Shown here: positions 21,968 through 32,093 of the stretch, piece by piece | Numbering within the stretch: the first letter of the stretch is position 1 | How the letters are laid out: each line of letters opens with the position of its first letter | Assembly: GCF_921293095.1 (NCBI RefSeq) | Contig: NC_060247.1 | Span: 108,767,111 to 108,831,110 of the forward strand | Source: Ischnura elegans | Lineage: Eukaryota > Arthropoda > Insecta > Odonata > Coenagrionidae | DNA length: 64,000 nucleotides | Direction of reading: 5' to 3' | The notes under the pieces: model-generated | Told to the model about the DNA's origin: nothing | Seen by the model: the letters and a program-made list of their open reading frames with translations, nothing else | The model's database searches: none | Program-made: the position numbers and the translations under genes

Positions 21968-22030
21968 GTCGAAGGATTTTCCCGTCAGTTATCATTGGAA
22001 ATGAAGAGCAAAGATATCTGTCGAAGCATT
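21968..22030 (+). repeat. Diverged repeat of 22604-22662
   Basis: GAGCAAAGATATCTGTCGAAGC here and GAACAAAGATATCTGCCGAAG there, with further similarity upstream. The second copy is inside an open frame. Confidence 0.5.
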
Positions 22031-22350
22031 GTTTTTTGTGATTATGGCTTAATATCCCTCTTGCTTTGATCCCATCGAAAAGCGGAATATTATTTTGAAG
22101 GTGACTGCATAAAGGAGGCCCAATTCCATCCCATTGAAGGCTGATTTCTGTTGCCACTTCGGTCGTATTTTAAACTGTTTTAAAAAATTTCCGAGGCGCG
22201 TCGATGAGTTCAATGCGATCCGATTTTTTCCAATATAATGCAGTATAATGTTTGTAATTGCGAGGAATAGCATTAAAAATTTATTTGCCATGACCGGCTA
22301 AAATATTATAAAATTCTTGTAATGAAAAGTATATGAATAGCTTCTGCTAT
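22031..22350. other. No recognisable feature
   Basis: AT-rich; nothing recognised. Confidence 0.35.
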
Positions 22351-22425
22351 TTCCCTACTTATTCATCTAAATCTGCATAATACCCTGGAAGCCACCTCTA
22401 TGGTGTTTGGCATGGGGTAATTTTT
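22351..22425 (-). mobile_element. LINE tail fragment, decayed
   Basis: CTGCATAATACCCTGGAAGC then CACCTCTATGGTGTTTGGCA is the LINE tail read backwards; it stops before the hairpin. Confidence 0.75.
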
Positions 22426-22575
22426 CGTATTTATATCTAAAGATCTACTTTATCAAAACATAATTTTAGTTAACAACACTTGCGAGTAGCCTCTTTGAAA
22501 CACTAATCCACGGCAGTGACCTTCGTTTTCAATCATATGCAGTGGTCGAATCATCGCTGAAGGTCTACGGTTTAG

Positions 22576-22995
22576 ATGGAAGTGAACCCTAACAAGACTA
22601 ATATCAAAGGCTTTCCTCGTAAGAGATTAGTGGAAGTGAAGAACAAAGATATCTGCCGAAGCTTTTCATTTCCATGGAAACGGTTACCACTTCTTCTCCT
22701 AGTAATGGTCTGTTTGAATTTCAAAACCTTTCTGACCTTGGTTTACATCCAATCTTATGTCGGAAGAGCCAAAACCGTGCTTGATGTAATCCGTAGACCT
22801 TGCTTTCTTCCCACATCCAAATATTCCCGGAAGGAGTCCGTATCTCCTTCAAAGCAATTATTTGCCCTCTGTCATCGAGGAAGAGATGGTAGTAGCCGAG
22901 TTAAGTCACGATCGATTGCAGAATATCTTATTCCTTTCCTGCTTTTACGTTGTGACTTCATAATGATCATGTCCGAGGAAGTGTTAACAAAGTGA
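22576..22995 (+). CDS. Unrecognised 139-codon open frame
   Basis: Begins MEVNPNKTNIKG. Contains one strongly hydrophobic run (LLLLVMVCLNF, about residues 38-50) and a basic, serine-rich second half. No domain is recognised. Part of the 5' end (22604-22662) is a diverged repeat of 21968-22030. In AT-rich DNA a frame of this length is longer than usual but may still be chance; no splice signals or neighbours support it. Confidence 0.2.
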   Translation: MEVNPNKTNIKGFPRKRLVEVKNKDICRSFSFPWKRLPLLLLVMVCLNFKTFLTLVYIQSYVGRAKTVLDVIRRPCFLPTSKYSRKESVSPSKQLFALCHRGRDGSSRVKSRSIAEYLIPFLLLRCDFIMIMSEEVLTK

Positions 22996-23688
22996 CTTTC
23001 CATGCATCACATACTTGATTTTAATTTGTGGAAAAATTATATATTGTCCGCACCTCATATTACATATTTACTTGAATTGAGCTTAATGAATGCTATGAAA
23101 ATATTTACTACGATCAGTAAGGTCAGTGTTTAAGATTCACTACGTGGTGAGCCATACGAGTGGTAGAATGGTAACGAAACAACTATTCTAATTTTTGAGC
23201 GTTTTTAGGATAATCACATCTCCCGAAAAAAAACTCTCATATTGGTGGAAGCTCATTCCACCTCCATGAAGTGTGCATGTTACTTCTATTATTACATTAA
23301 TAGTAACATGTACTTACCTACAGTAAAGTATCCAGTGGTAAGCCCTGTAAACAGATTTTTTTCCCGAAATGGAATGGTAAAAACACAATCTGAAGTATAT
23401 TTCTTCCAAAATCTTGATAAGAATCGCAGTAAAAATACGAAAAGCTTCTGAGTCGTATAGGAAGTATTTTAATTAAAAGATAATGTAACCAATCAAAACA
23501 AAGTATTAGCCGATTTTTTTCGAAAATAAATAAAATTCTTTACCGAATATGTAATCGATGGTCGTTAAAATAAGATTAAACCCTAATTTTAAAATACCCA
23601 GTAGAATTTTCGATCTACCATGACGTCCCCTATTAAGCGGCCACGCCTGAAACGGTCGTTTTAACTGGAACCAGCAGTGGCTGCTTTA
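22996..23688. other. No recognisable feature
   Basis: AT-rich; nothing recognised. Confidence 0.4.
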
Positions 23689-23913
23689 AGGCCGCTATAC
23701 ACGGTGAATGATCATGCGAATTATCATGCTGAATGATCACCTGATCATTCACAGGATCATGCGAACAAAATAGAACATGTTCTAATTTTCACTGAATGAC
23801 CATGCGCATGAAGGTTCATTCGCGATTTGTTCCGTCATACACGGTGAATGATCACACGCATGTTCATGCTGAATGATCATGCGAATGAAATCATCTGCCG
23901 TGTATAGCGGCCT
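23689..23913. mobile_element. Harbinger-like MITE, intact copy (225 bp)
   Basis: Inverted ends AGGCCGCTATACACGG, exact on both sides, between TTA (23686-23688) and TTA (23914-23916). TTA is the target duplication typical of PIF/Harbinger. The interior is built of repeated TGAATGATCATGCGAAT-like palindromic units. No coding capacity. Serves as empty-site reference for the copy at 3896. Confidence 0.88.
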
Positions 23914-23951
23914 TTAGAGAGGTTTCAATCTATATTTTTTATAACCATAAA

Positions 23952-24638
23952 GTGAGCATGTGGTGCAAAAGTGGGTATAACTATTTTGTCAACAAAGTAG
24001 TCCCAAGCATCATGTTTTCTCTTTCCTCATTTGCCCCAACGACAAGAGCTAAGATTCAAGGTTCATGCGTGACTTCTATTCCTCTCTCCACCCTCGCCAC
24101 CGCCCGCAATCTTGTTTTCTCCAAAAAAGAATGGAAAATTCTGACCATCGCCTGCGCAAGGCTTTTCATCTTCGCGACGGAATCGCCGTTGGCGCCCCCC
24201 CTTAGCGACGGACAACTGCGAGGGGAGAGGAGGAAGTTGGATGGCGCGGGAGGGCAAACATGCTCCGCCGATTTGGAAACACACCCCATTCGCGGCGAAA
24301 AACATCCCCTGTCTCGCTCCCCTCCGCTCGTTTCATATTCCGCCGATGGCGCCGAGAGGCCGTGCGGTGCGACGACCTCTATCGCGAGGGAGGAGGCTTG
24401 GTACGGCGCGGCCTGGATCATTGTGATCCAGTCGCTGACTACGAAGCCAATGCGGAAATTAGCGTATCCCATTATCTCTCCAGACATATTATATATACCT
24501 ATTAATATCGCCACTTTTGGTCTATTGTCAGCCTCAGTAGCGGAGTCAGGGGCGGATTCAGGAGCGGATTCAGGGGGGGAATCACCAGGGTCATGCCCCC
24601 CCAAAGTTTATCAAAACGTTTTAATTGCTATCAGTTAA
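23952..24638 (+). other. GC-rich island with overlapping open frames
   Basis: A plus frame of 228 codons and a minus frame of 182 codons overlap almost completely, with two more of about 80. None has a recognisable domain. Mutual overlap and GC content argue that the openness is compositional. A promoter or first exon cannot be excluded. Confidence 0.3.
24535..24605 (+). mobile_element. hAT-like MITE left end with a tandem 12-mer
   Basis: CAGTAGCGGAGTCAGGGGCG opens like a hAT-type terminus; the unit GCGGATTCAGGG is present three times in a row with changes (24540-24577). No right end was found. Confidence 0.4.
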
Positions 24639-24639
24639 A

Positions 24640-25370
24640 TAGTTTTTTTTCCCTTGTATAGAAGTAAAGGGAGTGTAAATGCATGGCTAAAAATCCCAAA
24701 CGTGGGAGAAGTTAGAGTTGTAATCATAGTAGAGCTTCATAGTTCCTACTTTAAAAATGCCCATCACTCACGGGGGTGACACCATACTCCGCTGACCCAA
24801 ATCATTACCCTCCCCTAAATTTGATGCTGAATCAATCCCTGGGTGGGATAACGTCCTCGTTTGTCAACCCAGGGGTCGCAGATTCCACATGAATTAGTTC
24901 CACCGCTCAAGTGTATTTCTGGGTGTGCCTAGCTTGTCAGTTGTAAGAGATGCCTAAATATGATAAGTTAAATAAATGCTCATTTGATTTTGTTATTATT
25001 GCTATTATTTCTATCTTTTTACTTTTATTATTAATATTGTCATTATTATTATTATCATTTATTTTTAATCATTTTTTTCACTTTCTCAGTTGTTTTAGGC
25101 CAACTAGAAATATCCACCTGTCCGATCATACCCGGCCCAAGAACTCCTCACAGTCTGGTAAGTCTTTTGTAAGACTGCTTTTTGACCGAGGTTAATCAGA
25201 TTTTTTTCATTTTCCAGGTTTATAATTTATTTTTTTTATATTTTTGATACCACTCGCACCGCAGAGATTATTAATGGGTGAATACTGACTTCTTTAAAAA
25301 AAAATTTTATCGGCCAAATTTTGATATTTTAGGATTTTACGTATTTCTGTGGACTCAGCATTGTGATTCT
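24640..25370. other. No gene; TTA-rich low-complexity stretch
   Basis: About 24980-25080 is a degenerate TTA/ATT simple repeat. Confidence 0.5.
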
Positions 25371-25555
25371 ATTTATTTATTTTCATCGCCACGAAAACAG
25401 CTCATTAAAGGCCTTTACATAGGAGGAAATAACATGAAACAACGATTATAACACATAACTATACCTTGGGTTACCTAACTTACGCAGACGGGATTCGAAG
25501 CCGCGATCTTCGGTTTGGCAGGCGAGGACTTAACCCCGCCGCCACCGAGGCCGAC
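25371..25555 (-). mobile_element. SINE S1, nearly complete copy
   Basis: Minus strand: head CCTCGGTGGCGGCGGGGTTA, A-box region, B box GGCTTCGAATCCCGTC, body, and an AAATAAATA tail. The best-preserved head of the family here. Confidence 0.85.
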
Positions 25556-27557
25556 ACCTCAGTTGCTCTGCTACATCAATTATATTTGCTTTTTGTTCTC
25601 ATTTTTGGATCAATAAAACATCAGGTCTATTAAAATCTGTGGTTTGATCGGTGAATATCGGTCGATCTCTGTATAGAATATGTGTATTATTTTCTAGTGC
25701 TGCATTTGGTTGGTAATTGTATTATTGGGGGGGGGGGGTATTTTTTAAAGAGATCATAAGTATTTGCCAGATTCTGGTGGATGATTGTTCGCAAGGGTAT
25801 TTTTTTAGATGTGAACTCTCTTGATCCCCCACTGCGTTCTTCTCTCATGCCAATTTTTCCTGTCTGATGTTTGCTGCATATTTATAGCGATGTTTGCGTT
25901 TTGAAAAGGATACGCGTAAATAATTCTGAACTACCTGCCCCGAACACGTGTTTAATTCGCGCAATATGACTCACGCTTTCCAGTTTCCTCCTCGTGCGGG
26001 TTCATCAACATCCACTATCCCAGCAGCATCCATCGCAGCAAGTCCTAAACAACAGATTTCTAATGATCATTAGCTCACCGTGGGTCATTAGTCTGAGTGG
26101 CCCGCGGTTTATTTTCGCGACACCTGAATGGAACGCGGCATATGCATGTTTAGGTTCAAGCAACTGTCCACATAAACGTGCATTGTGCAAGCGTTGCGTG
26201 GTGTCCACGGACTAAAGGTCAATTCCTCGGATGTAGTACGTGCAGCCCGGATTTCAGTTCGTTGGAGTTCTTTCTCAATAAATTCCGTGTCGATTGAGGC
26301 TATATGATTTTCATTGGACGTGAATACACTTTTAACATCATGGGAAACAGGTAAAAATTTCGTTTAACAAATATTTTCAGGATTCATTCCGTCTCTGGTT
26401 CATTTTGAGATGTTTAACAGCCTATATTTGCTCAGAAGTGTTTGATAGGCATTCAAAAACGTTTTAATAAATATTTTGTTGCCATATACTACAAATTAGT
26501 TGGCATTTTTATTTTATGAAATTAATGCATAAGATAAGACTTCCATGCGATATATTGTTTCCAATTCACTTCACGCTAAATAAGGCGTTTGGTGACCATT
26601 GCCACCTCAGACCTGCACTAAAAGATAAATAGAGTCGAAGATACGGTTAATTAAATAGTAAGTACTATCATATAAGTAAAAAGCTTCGCGGAACATAATA
26701 TCGTAAAAAATTAAAACCTTAACATATATAAAAGTATTTCTTAATTTCTGATAAAAGTACCTGATAAAATAATTAAATTTCTCTTCTCCATTCGAGATTT
26801 CGATTGGCGCGAAATAAAGAATATCTGTTATAATTTATTGTTAGAGGAAGATGATAAATTTTAAAATATTACTTTTCTGTAATGTAAATATTTAAGTCAA
26901 CCTTGTGATCATTTCCATTAATAATTTATACCATGTAGTTCCTATTTAAATAAGTCTCGTGTTAATAAATAACAATAACAAATAAATAATCACCCGAAAA
27001 TTGATTTTAGATTTCAAATTAGTCTTTGCATGTTCTCTCTCTGTCAGGTTCAAACTCATCATTTGGCGCCATTGTCAGTTTTAACGTAAGTATAAATAAA
27101 AAAATCAATTTTGATAAAACTCATTATTATACAGCCAATTGGGTTTTCATTCCTCCTTGCATCTTTGAGGACTTAAAGCTCAATTCTCCCGTTTTCTACT
27201 CGATAAAATTTATTTTTATCAGTTAATGGATGCAGTTGCTGCAAAACTGTGGGCAAAAACTTTTAACGTATAATAATAACACCTTCCCTATACTCGATGG
27301 AGTTCCTACTAATTTTGTTTTGCATTTTGAGTTATCTTCAATGAGTCTTCATCGTCTGATCTATTAAATACAACTGCCGTGTATGGTTAAAGTAGAACAT
27401 CAAAAAGTTTAGTTTTAATTTAGGTTTAAATGTGCTAATATGGGTGCTAAATAATAAAGTTAGGTAAGTAAACAGGTTCAAAAACAGAATTTCGGTAATT
27501 CACCGTCCCGTGAGCTATGACCAAGGCTGATCAGGCCGCTTGTCGGCCAGACATTAG
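25556..27557. other. No recognisable feature
   Basis: AT-rich, with a run of 12 G at about 25727-25738. Frames of 66-73 codons show nothing known. Confidence 0.45.
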
Positions 27558-27925
27558 TCGGCCTCGGTGGCGGTTGAGTTCAGTCCTCGCCTGCTGGGCA
27601 ATTAACGAAGAATTAAGAGGGTCCGAGTCCCCTAGGTTTCCCCTATCCAGGGCATGAATGTTCGTGTATGTTTAATTGTTAAATTTGTTCAATACCCCGG
27701 TATAAAATGGCCAATATGAGTTGTATTCGATGGTTTAGGAATAAAATAAAATAAAAATATAAAATAAAAATGCAAAACAAAATGAAAGTATAAAATAAAA
27801 ATATAAATAAAAATAAAAATATAAATAAAAATAAAAATGTAAAACAAAATAAAAATATAAAATAAAATAAAAAATAAAATATAAAATAAAATATGAAATA
27901 AAATAAAAATATAAAATGAAATACT
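27558..27925 (+). mobile_element. SINE S1 with an expanded A-rich tail
   Basis: Head GCCTCGGTGGCGGTTGAGTT, B box GGGTCCGAGTCCCC, body CCAGGGCATGAATGTTCGTG, then from about 27735 to 27922 a degenerate AAAATAAAAT/AAATATAA array, far longer than other tails in the family. Confidence 0.85.
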
Positions 27926-28867
27926 CATTTTGTATGGTATATTATACGATTTATTGCCTAATTAGTGAGTGGACCTGTTAATGGAAGTGAGTGGATATCG
28001 CTCAATCCATCGTTGGTAAATGTTTTTCCCAGAGGAAATCGAAATCGAATCCATAACCTTGCATTTGTTATTTTCAACAAGGAACTATGATTTCTCAAAA
28101 CATAATTCTTGAGTTTTTCGTTCTCGGAATCTCTTAACCTTGAAATTAAAATGCTCATATTTCTCGGTCCCCGCTCCCTCAAATCGAGGTAGCAGCCAAA
28201 CCACGCTCCACCCTTCTCCATCGCGAAGTTACAAAACGAATGTCTACCACCCGCGAATCCAGCGTTTCGGCATTTCTTGGATAATAGCTGTGACAGACGG
28301 CCGAGTGTTATCCCTTTCCGAATACACTTATTGTTGGATTTCTCCGCGCACTGCAGTTGATATAGACTTCCTTCTGATCTTGGGCTCCCTGCCATGGGAA
28401 TATTGACTTTTGCTTTACTGTTTGCGGGATCAAGTAATTAAACAAACAATGCAGTTTCGGCAGATGCACTTAGCGGGGGTATCTTATCCCAAAGCTCCTT
28501 ATCGACTTCAATGGGGTGATCCATTTCAGTTCATGACGCATTTGAGCGCAGATAATCGTTTCTGTAAAGGAGATATGGATGGGTTATGTTTTTCGTCATT
28601 CTCAGGTTTTGGTATCTCAAGTTATCAGTCTTCTGTATCATGTTATACTCTTTATCCAGCGGTAATCTTTATATCCATGGAAGTAATTATGATTATATAT
28701 TCATTTGCGGACTCGACATCTCTGCAACATCCGTAGCTAATCCTTAGATGCGCAATACGCATCACACATATATAATTATTAAACCACAGAAAAAACTAAC
28801 TTATCTTTGAGGATGCTCGATTTGACCTCACTGTGTGTTTCATACGTCCCGCAATGGAGTGCACGAG
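27926..28867. other. No recognisable feature
   Basis: A 145-codon minus frame (27958-28395) and a 108-codon plus frame (28410-28736) have no recognisable domain. Confidence 0.35.
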
Positions 28868-28939
28868 TCCCATGTGGTCTAGTGGCTAGGATATCTGGCT
28901 TTCACCCAGAAGGCCCGGGTTCGATTCCCGGCATGGGAA
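28868..28939 (+). tRNA. tRNA-Glu (UUC)
   Basis: 72 nt, anticodon TTC at 28901-28903, acceptor TCCCATG/CATGGGA perfectly paired; same mature sequence as the gene at 2897. Followed by CATTTTTT, close to the 3' flank of that gene. Looks functional. Confidence 0.95.
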
Positions 28940-29094
28940 CATTTTTTAAGCTGTTGGCATCAGAAATTATTTTTAGCAGCAGCTTAATCTAATTTGAAGG
29001 TGGATAGTGAAGGTCAGTAAGGAATATCCTATGTTGCCAGTGGTAATTACATTAATGTTAAATTTCAATGGAGCAACGGGAAGACCTCTTACGA

Positions 29095-29160
29095 CCACTT
29101 CTAGAATGTGTAGCGAACATATGGGATCCGGTGCAGAAATACTTAATCCGTAAACTCAGG
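29095..29160. repeat. Short dispersed block, also at 20300-20370
   Basis: See the partner copy for the shared motifs; family unknown. Confidence 0.55.
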
Positions 29161-29269
29161 GGCCGTCTGGTCAGATCGGCTGGTTGGCAGTCGCCGATTA
29201 CCCTGAGATAAGTGAGCCCCCACAACGCTCGCATCCATTGTGAAGCGTAGATGAAAGGTGAAAAAAACA

Positions 29270-29580
29270 AGACTCAGATTACTCGAAACAAGAGTTTTTT
29301 TACAATTATAAAATTCTGCATTTTCATCAATTGATTTATTTACTACATACTTATTCTTAAAAAAATGTATAAAAAAATAAGTAAAATAAAAATGTGAGAG
29401 TATATACAGGAAAACCTGATGTTTTTTTTTTTAAATAGTTATTCAAAAAGGTTATTTTAGAGTTTTTTTATTTCAGTGATATTTAAGGAAATAAATCACT
29501 AAATAGATAAAATAGCCATAATACATTGTTACATTTTATTAGCTGTGAAATTCTCATTAAGAAACACTACCCGGTGTAAA
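29270..29580 (+). repeat. Dispersed repeat F, copy 1
   Basis: Collinear with 61746-62045 over about 300 bp, same orientation: shared landmarks are AACCTGATG followed by a T run, AAGGTTATTTT, TTTCAGTG, and AATACATT…TGTGAAATT. AT-rich, diverged, no ends or coding recognised. Confidence 0.6.
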
Positions 29581-29899
29581 TTCCAGAAAAAAATTTGCAA
29601 TCTCTTATAAATTGTGTCTTCCACAGGACATTAAATTGTAAGTTTTCAAAGATTTTTTCCAAGTTATGAAATCATCAAATATACTGTATCCATGTTTATT
29701 CTAATGTATCACGCATTCCCATTTAATTCGTGGATTGTGCCCCAGTGAATCAACATTATCTTTTATGCCTAATCCACCCTACTCCCTGCGTGATAACCTT
29801 TGGTTTCCTTCCCATCCTACTCCAAATTAAAACCAACCTCCACCATCCTAGATATGTTAATGGTGCAAGAGTCTGAAAATATTTAACATATGCCTAACA

Positions 29900-29942
29900 G
29901 TGCACCTGAAGATGTCATAATTTGGCGAAACCGGCTGTGCAA
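29900..29942 (+). ncRNA. Hammerhead-like motif 2
   Basis: GCAC, CTGAAGA (29906-29912), one spare T, stem GTCA/TGGC around TAATT, GAAAC (29927), then GTGC which pairs with the GCAC before the box (helix I). The cleavage triplet is not canonical (GGCT), so this copy is probably decayed. Confidence 0.45.
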
Positions 29943-29977
29943 ATCTGTCTTTGTTTCCAGGTTTCCCCCGGAAACAA

Positions 29978-30240
29978 GGTCAGATACGTTGTTTGATGCT
30001 TGAGGGTGACAATTTTACCGGAAACTCAGACATCGCCTTCAGTTTAGAAGTTCAGTTCGAACCTTACCATTTCTTCGTAATAAAATAGGCTTTCTTTCAT
30101 GCTGAAACTTAACTGGTGGAATGAATCCGAACCGCATCTGGAGTGGTTGCATTGGCTCTAAAATGTACAGGGAGGGCACATCTGACCTAAAAATACTGGC
30201 GGTATTTTCCGGCGAAAATGTCGTCCTCAGATATCAAACA
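29978..30240. mobile_element. Inverted-repeat element with ~42-bp ends
   Basis: CGTTGTTTGATGCTTGAGGG on the left and, inverted, CGTTGTTTGATATCTGAGGA on the right, both continuing GACAxTTTxxCCGGAAA. Each arm resembles a degraded CTGAGGA…GAAA core. No coding. Confidence 0.55.
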
Positions 30241-30469
30241 ACGCGGTGAAACCCCAGAAACCATAACATAATCTACTACTCGCTGTGGAAGCCTTCGTAA
30301 TAACTTTTTTGTCTAATTTTTGTATTTTCTAGCCTCATAGGCTGATTTCTTTCGTAAGTATAGAATATAGATTAATCCCATAGCTTATGTGTCATATGTA
30401 GCGTACATGCTGCGTAGTGCACGTTCGTGGTAGTAAATTTTGATCCTTTGGTGAATGTGGTAATGGTTT

Positions 30470-30525
30470 ACCCTCTGCCTAACACCTCTGTATGCGGCCT
30501 GTATGGTAATATGTAGATGTAGATA
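30470..30525 (+). mobile_element. LINE tail fragment, decayed
   Basis: CCCTCTGCCTAACACCTCTG followed by GTAATATGTAGATGTAGAT; hairpin absent. Confidence 0.6.
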
Positions 30526-30612
30526 CTTGTTCTATAGATACCAAGTAGGCTTCCGCGGAGATTATGATGATATCTGGTGATTTTCCGGGTATTCTTCCGC
30601 GTTTATCTATTT

Positions 30613-30660
30613 TGTAGGACAATATTTCGCCAACGTTCCAGTTGGCTTCCTCGGGTCCGC
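30613..30660 (-). ncRNA. Hammerhead-like motif 3a
   Basis: Inverse arm of motif 3b: stem GCCAAC/GTTGGC, GAAA, TATT, GTCC. The box reads CCGAGGA, one change from CTGAGGA. Confidence 0.45.
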
Positions 30661-30683
30661 TGAAGGGACCACTGAAGTCTTCA

Positions 30684-30732
30684 GTGGACCTGAGGAAGCC
30701 AACTGGAACGTTGGCGAAATATTGTCCTACAA
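30684..30732 (+). ncRNA. Hammerhead-like motif 3b
   Basis: GGAC, CTGAGGA (30690-30696), one spare A, six-pair stem GCCAAC/GTTGGC around TGGAAC, GAAA (30716-30719), TATT, GTCC which pairs with GGAC. A well-formed three-way core, though the usual GTC before helix I is not in the canonical place. Confidence 0.55.
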
Positions 30733-30904
30733 AATGGATAAACGCGGAAGAATACCCGGAAAAATCACCGGATATGTTCCATAGATAGGTTCACTATTAC
30801 AGGTCCTTTGGAAGACAGAAAGTCACTATCATATTTCCCCCTGCCAAACGCCCTAGAGGTTGCAGAAATGTTTCTCGGGTTTTCCACCGGTTGATGTCGT
30901 CCAT

Positions 30905-30952
30905 GTCTCCCGACGTTTCGATCCGCGACTTGCTGATCATCCTCAGGGGATC
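30905..30952 (-). ncRNA. Hammerhead-like motif 4a
   Basis: Minus-strand partner of motif 4b in the left arm, with all core bases the same and one change in the loop. Confidence 0.6.
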
Positions 30953-31059
30953 TTCCGAATGCCGTTCTTCAAAATTTTTTTGAAAATTTTGAAGAACGGC
31001 ATGAAAAAAAGAAAAAAAAGAAGAAAAAAAGAAAAAATTTTGAAGAACGGCATTCGGAA

Positions 31060-31107
31060 GATCCCCTGAGGATGATCAGCAAGTCGTGGATCGAAACGTC
31101 GGGAGAC
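31060..31107 (+). ncRNA. Hammerhead-like motif 4b, best copy
   Basis: TCCC (31062-31065), CTGAGGA (31066-31072), one spare T, stem GATC/GATC around an 11-base loop, GAAAC (31093-31097), GTC (31098-31100), GGGA (31101-31104) pairing with TCCC. This matches a type I hammerhead with minimal helix III: box CUGANGA, helix II, GAAA, cleavage triplet GUC, helix I. The one departure is the spare base between the box and helix II. Confidence 0.65.
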
Positions 31108-31230
31108 ATGGACGACATTAACCGGTGGAAAACCCGAGAAACATTTCTGCAACTGATACGCCGGGAAAACCTAAGATCATACATAGCCCTAGAGGTGGCT
31201 CGCATGGTGTTATGCAGATGTATGTATCCA

Positions 31231-32025
31231 TTGTTATTGCTGCTCTCTCTTTGGCTGAGCGTCAACCTGTGGTATTACTTAACAATAAAAATTTTCCTGC
31301 GTTCATTCCATAACACATTTCTTGACTTCTGCGTATCAATGCGTCATAGTTTCCAATTCTTTCCCAACTGTCGGCCATGGGTCGAAGGCCCTACTGTTCA
31401 GGTGAAAAACAAAACAGCGCAGTGAGGAAAAGGTTATGGATGAATAATCTTCGAACTCTTCCTGAATGAAATGTCACTCCTCAGCAGCGAAGACGGGAGG
31501 CTCTAAATCCCGAAGTTTCTGTGGCGGATATCGCTTTAATTTGCTTCTGTTATTTGCCACGTCCGCACCGGGGGCGACACTTTTCTCGAGTGCGTCTCCT
31601 CACCTCATTCAACGTTTGTGCCTCTCCTTATCGTCTCTGGAGTGGAGGAATTCACACCTACAAAGCAGCGCTTCAAAAGCGCCCGCGGCGGATTCTCATC
31701 GTTTCCAAGTCAACAATGTCGTTTATCTCTCCACTATTGATTCAAGGCAGCAAATGTACCTACCTGCCTATTCAAAACAAATAGCTGCAGCATGAGACAT
31801 TTTCCGTGCTACGACGCCTGGAGGTCCAGCGATTTTTGGATCTGTACATGCTTTATACACCTTGCTCAAAACGATGATGATCGATGTATCCTGCACTCTG
31901 GCTAGGCTGATGCTTAGAGTAAATACATGCAAGAGCGCACATTGGCTTCTGGTGACGGTTACAAGATATAACATGATAGAATTGACATCATCCGAGATCG
32001 CTTGATGGGATTATCGATAAGATCT
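31231..32025. other. No recognisable feature
   Basis: A 109-codon plus frame (31466-31795) overlaps another of 87 codons; no domain is recognised. Confidence 0.35.
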
Positions 32026-32086
32026 TCCGGTATTGTCTAGTGGTTAGGATACCCGGGAGGCCCGGGTTCGATTCCCGGTACCGGAA
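32026..32086 (+). pseudogene. tRNA-Glu-like sequence lacking the anticodon arm
   Basis: 60 nt plus discriminator. Acceptor TCCGGTA/TACCGGA is fully paired but differs from the true genes at matched positions; the D arm GTCTAGTGGTTAGGAT and T arm CCGGGTTCGATTCCCGG are intact, followed by ATATTTTT. About 12 nt, the anticodon loop and part of its stem, are missing. It cannot decode. A Glu origin is likeliest, Gly is possible. Confidence 0.8.
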
Positions 32087-32093
32087 TATTTTT

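Larger units (their letters stand above)
30541..30774 (-). mobile_element. Fold-back element with two hammerhead-like motifs
   Basis: About 90-bp arms (30570-30658 and 30687-30776 approximately) are inverted copies of each other. Flanked by TGTTCTATAGATA (30528-30540) and TGTTCCATAGATA (30775-30787), a 13-bp duplication with one change. About 28 bp (30541-30568) lies outside the arms on one side only. This layout, inverted arms plus a one-sided tail and a longish, variable target duplication, fits retroposition (as by Penelope-like elements) better than a cut-and-paste transposon. Confidence 0.65.
30861..31185 (+). mobile_element. Fold-back element with paired hammerhead-like motifs, inserted in a LINE tail
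   Basis: Arms of about 115 bp (30861-30978 and 31036-31151) are nearly perfect inverse copies around an A-rich spacer (GAAAAAAAG type). A one-sided stretch of about 34 bp (31152-31185) follows the right arm. The 11-bp duplication GCCCTAGAGGT is exact (30850-30860, 31186-31196). The near identity of the arms and exact duplication mark it as one of the youngest insertions in the window. Confidence 0.8.
30829..31230 (+). mobile_element. LINE tail fragment split by a fold-back insertion
   Basis: CCCTGCCAAACGCCCTAGAGGT lies left (30839-30860) and GCCCTAGAGGTGGCTCGCAT right (31186 on), then GTTATGCAGATGTATG. Everything between is the inserted element. Confidence 0.85.

Noticed and set aside
25727-25738. 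Poly-G run as a MITE end
   Set aside because: No GCGGAT-type terminus or inverted partner nearby.
27689-27928. 79-codon minus frame rich in F, Y and I
   Set aside because: It is the translation of the expanded A/T tail of a SINE.
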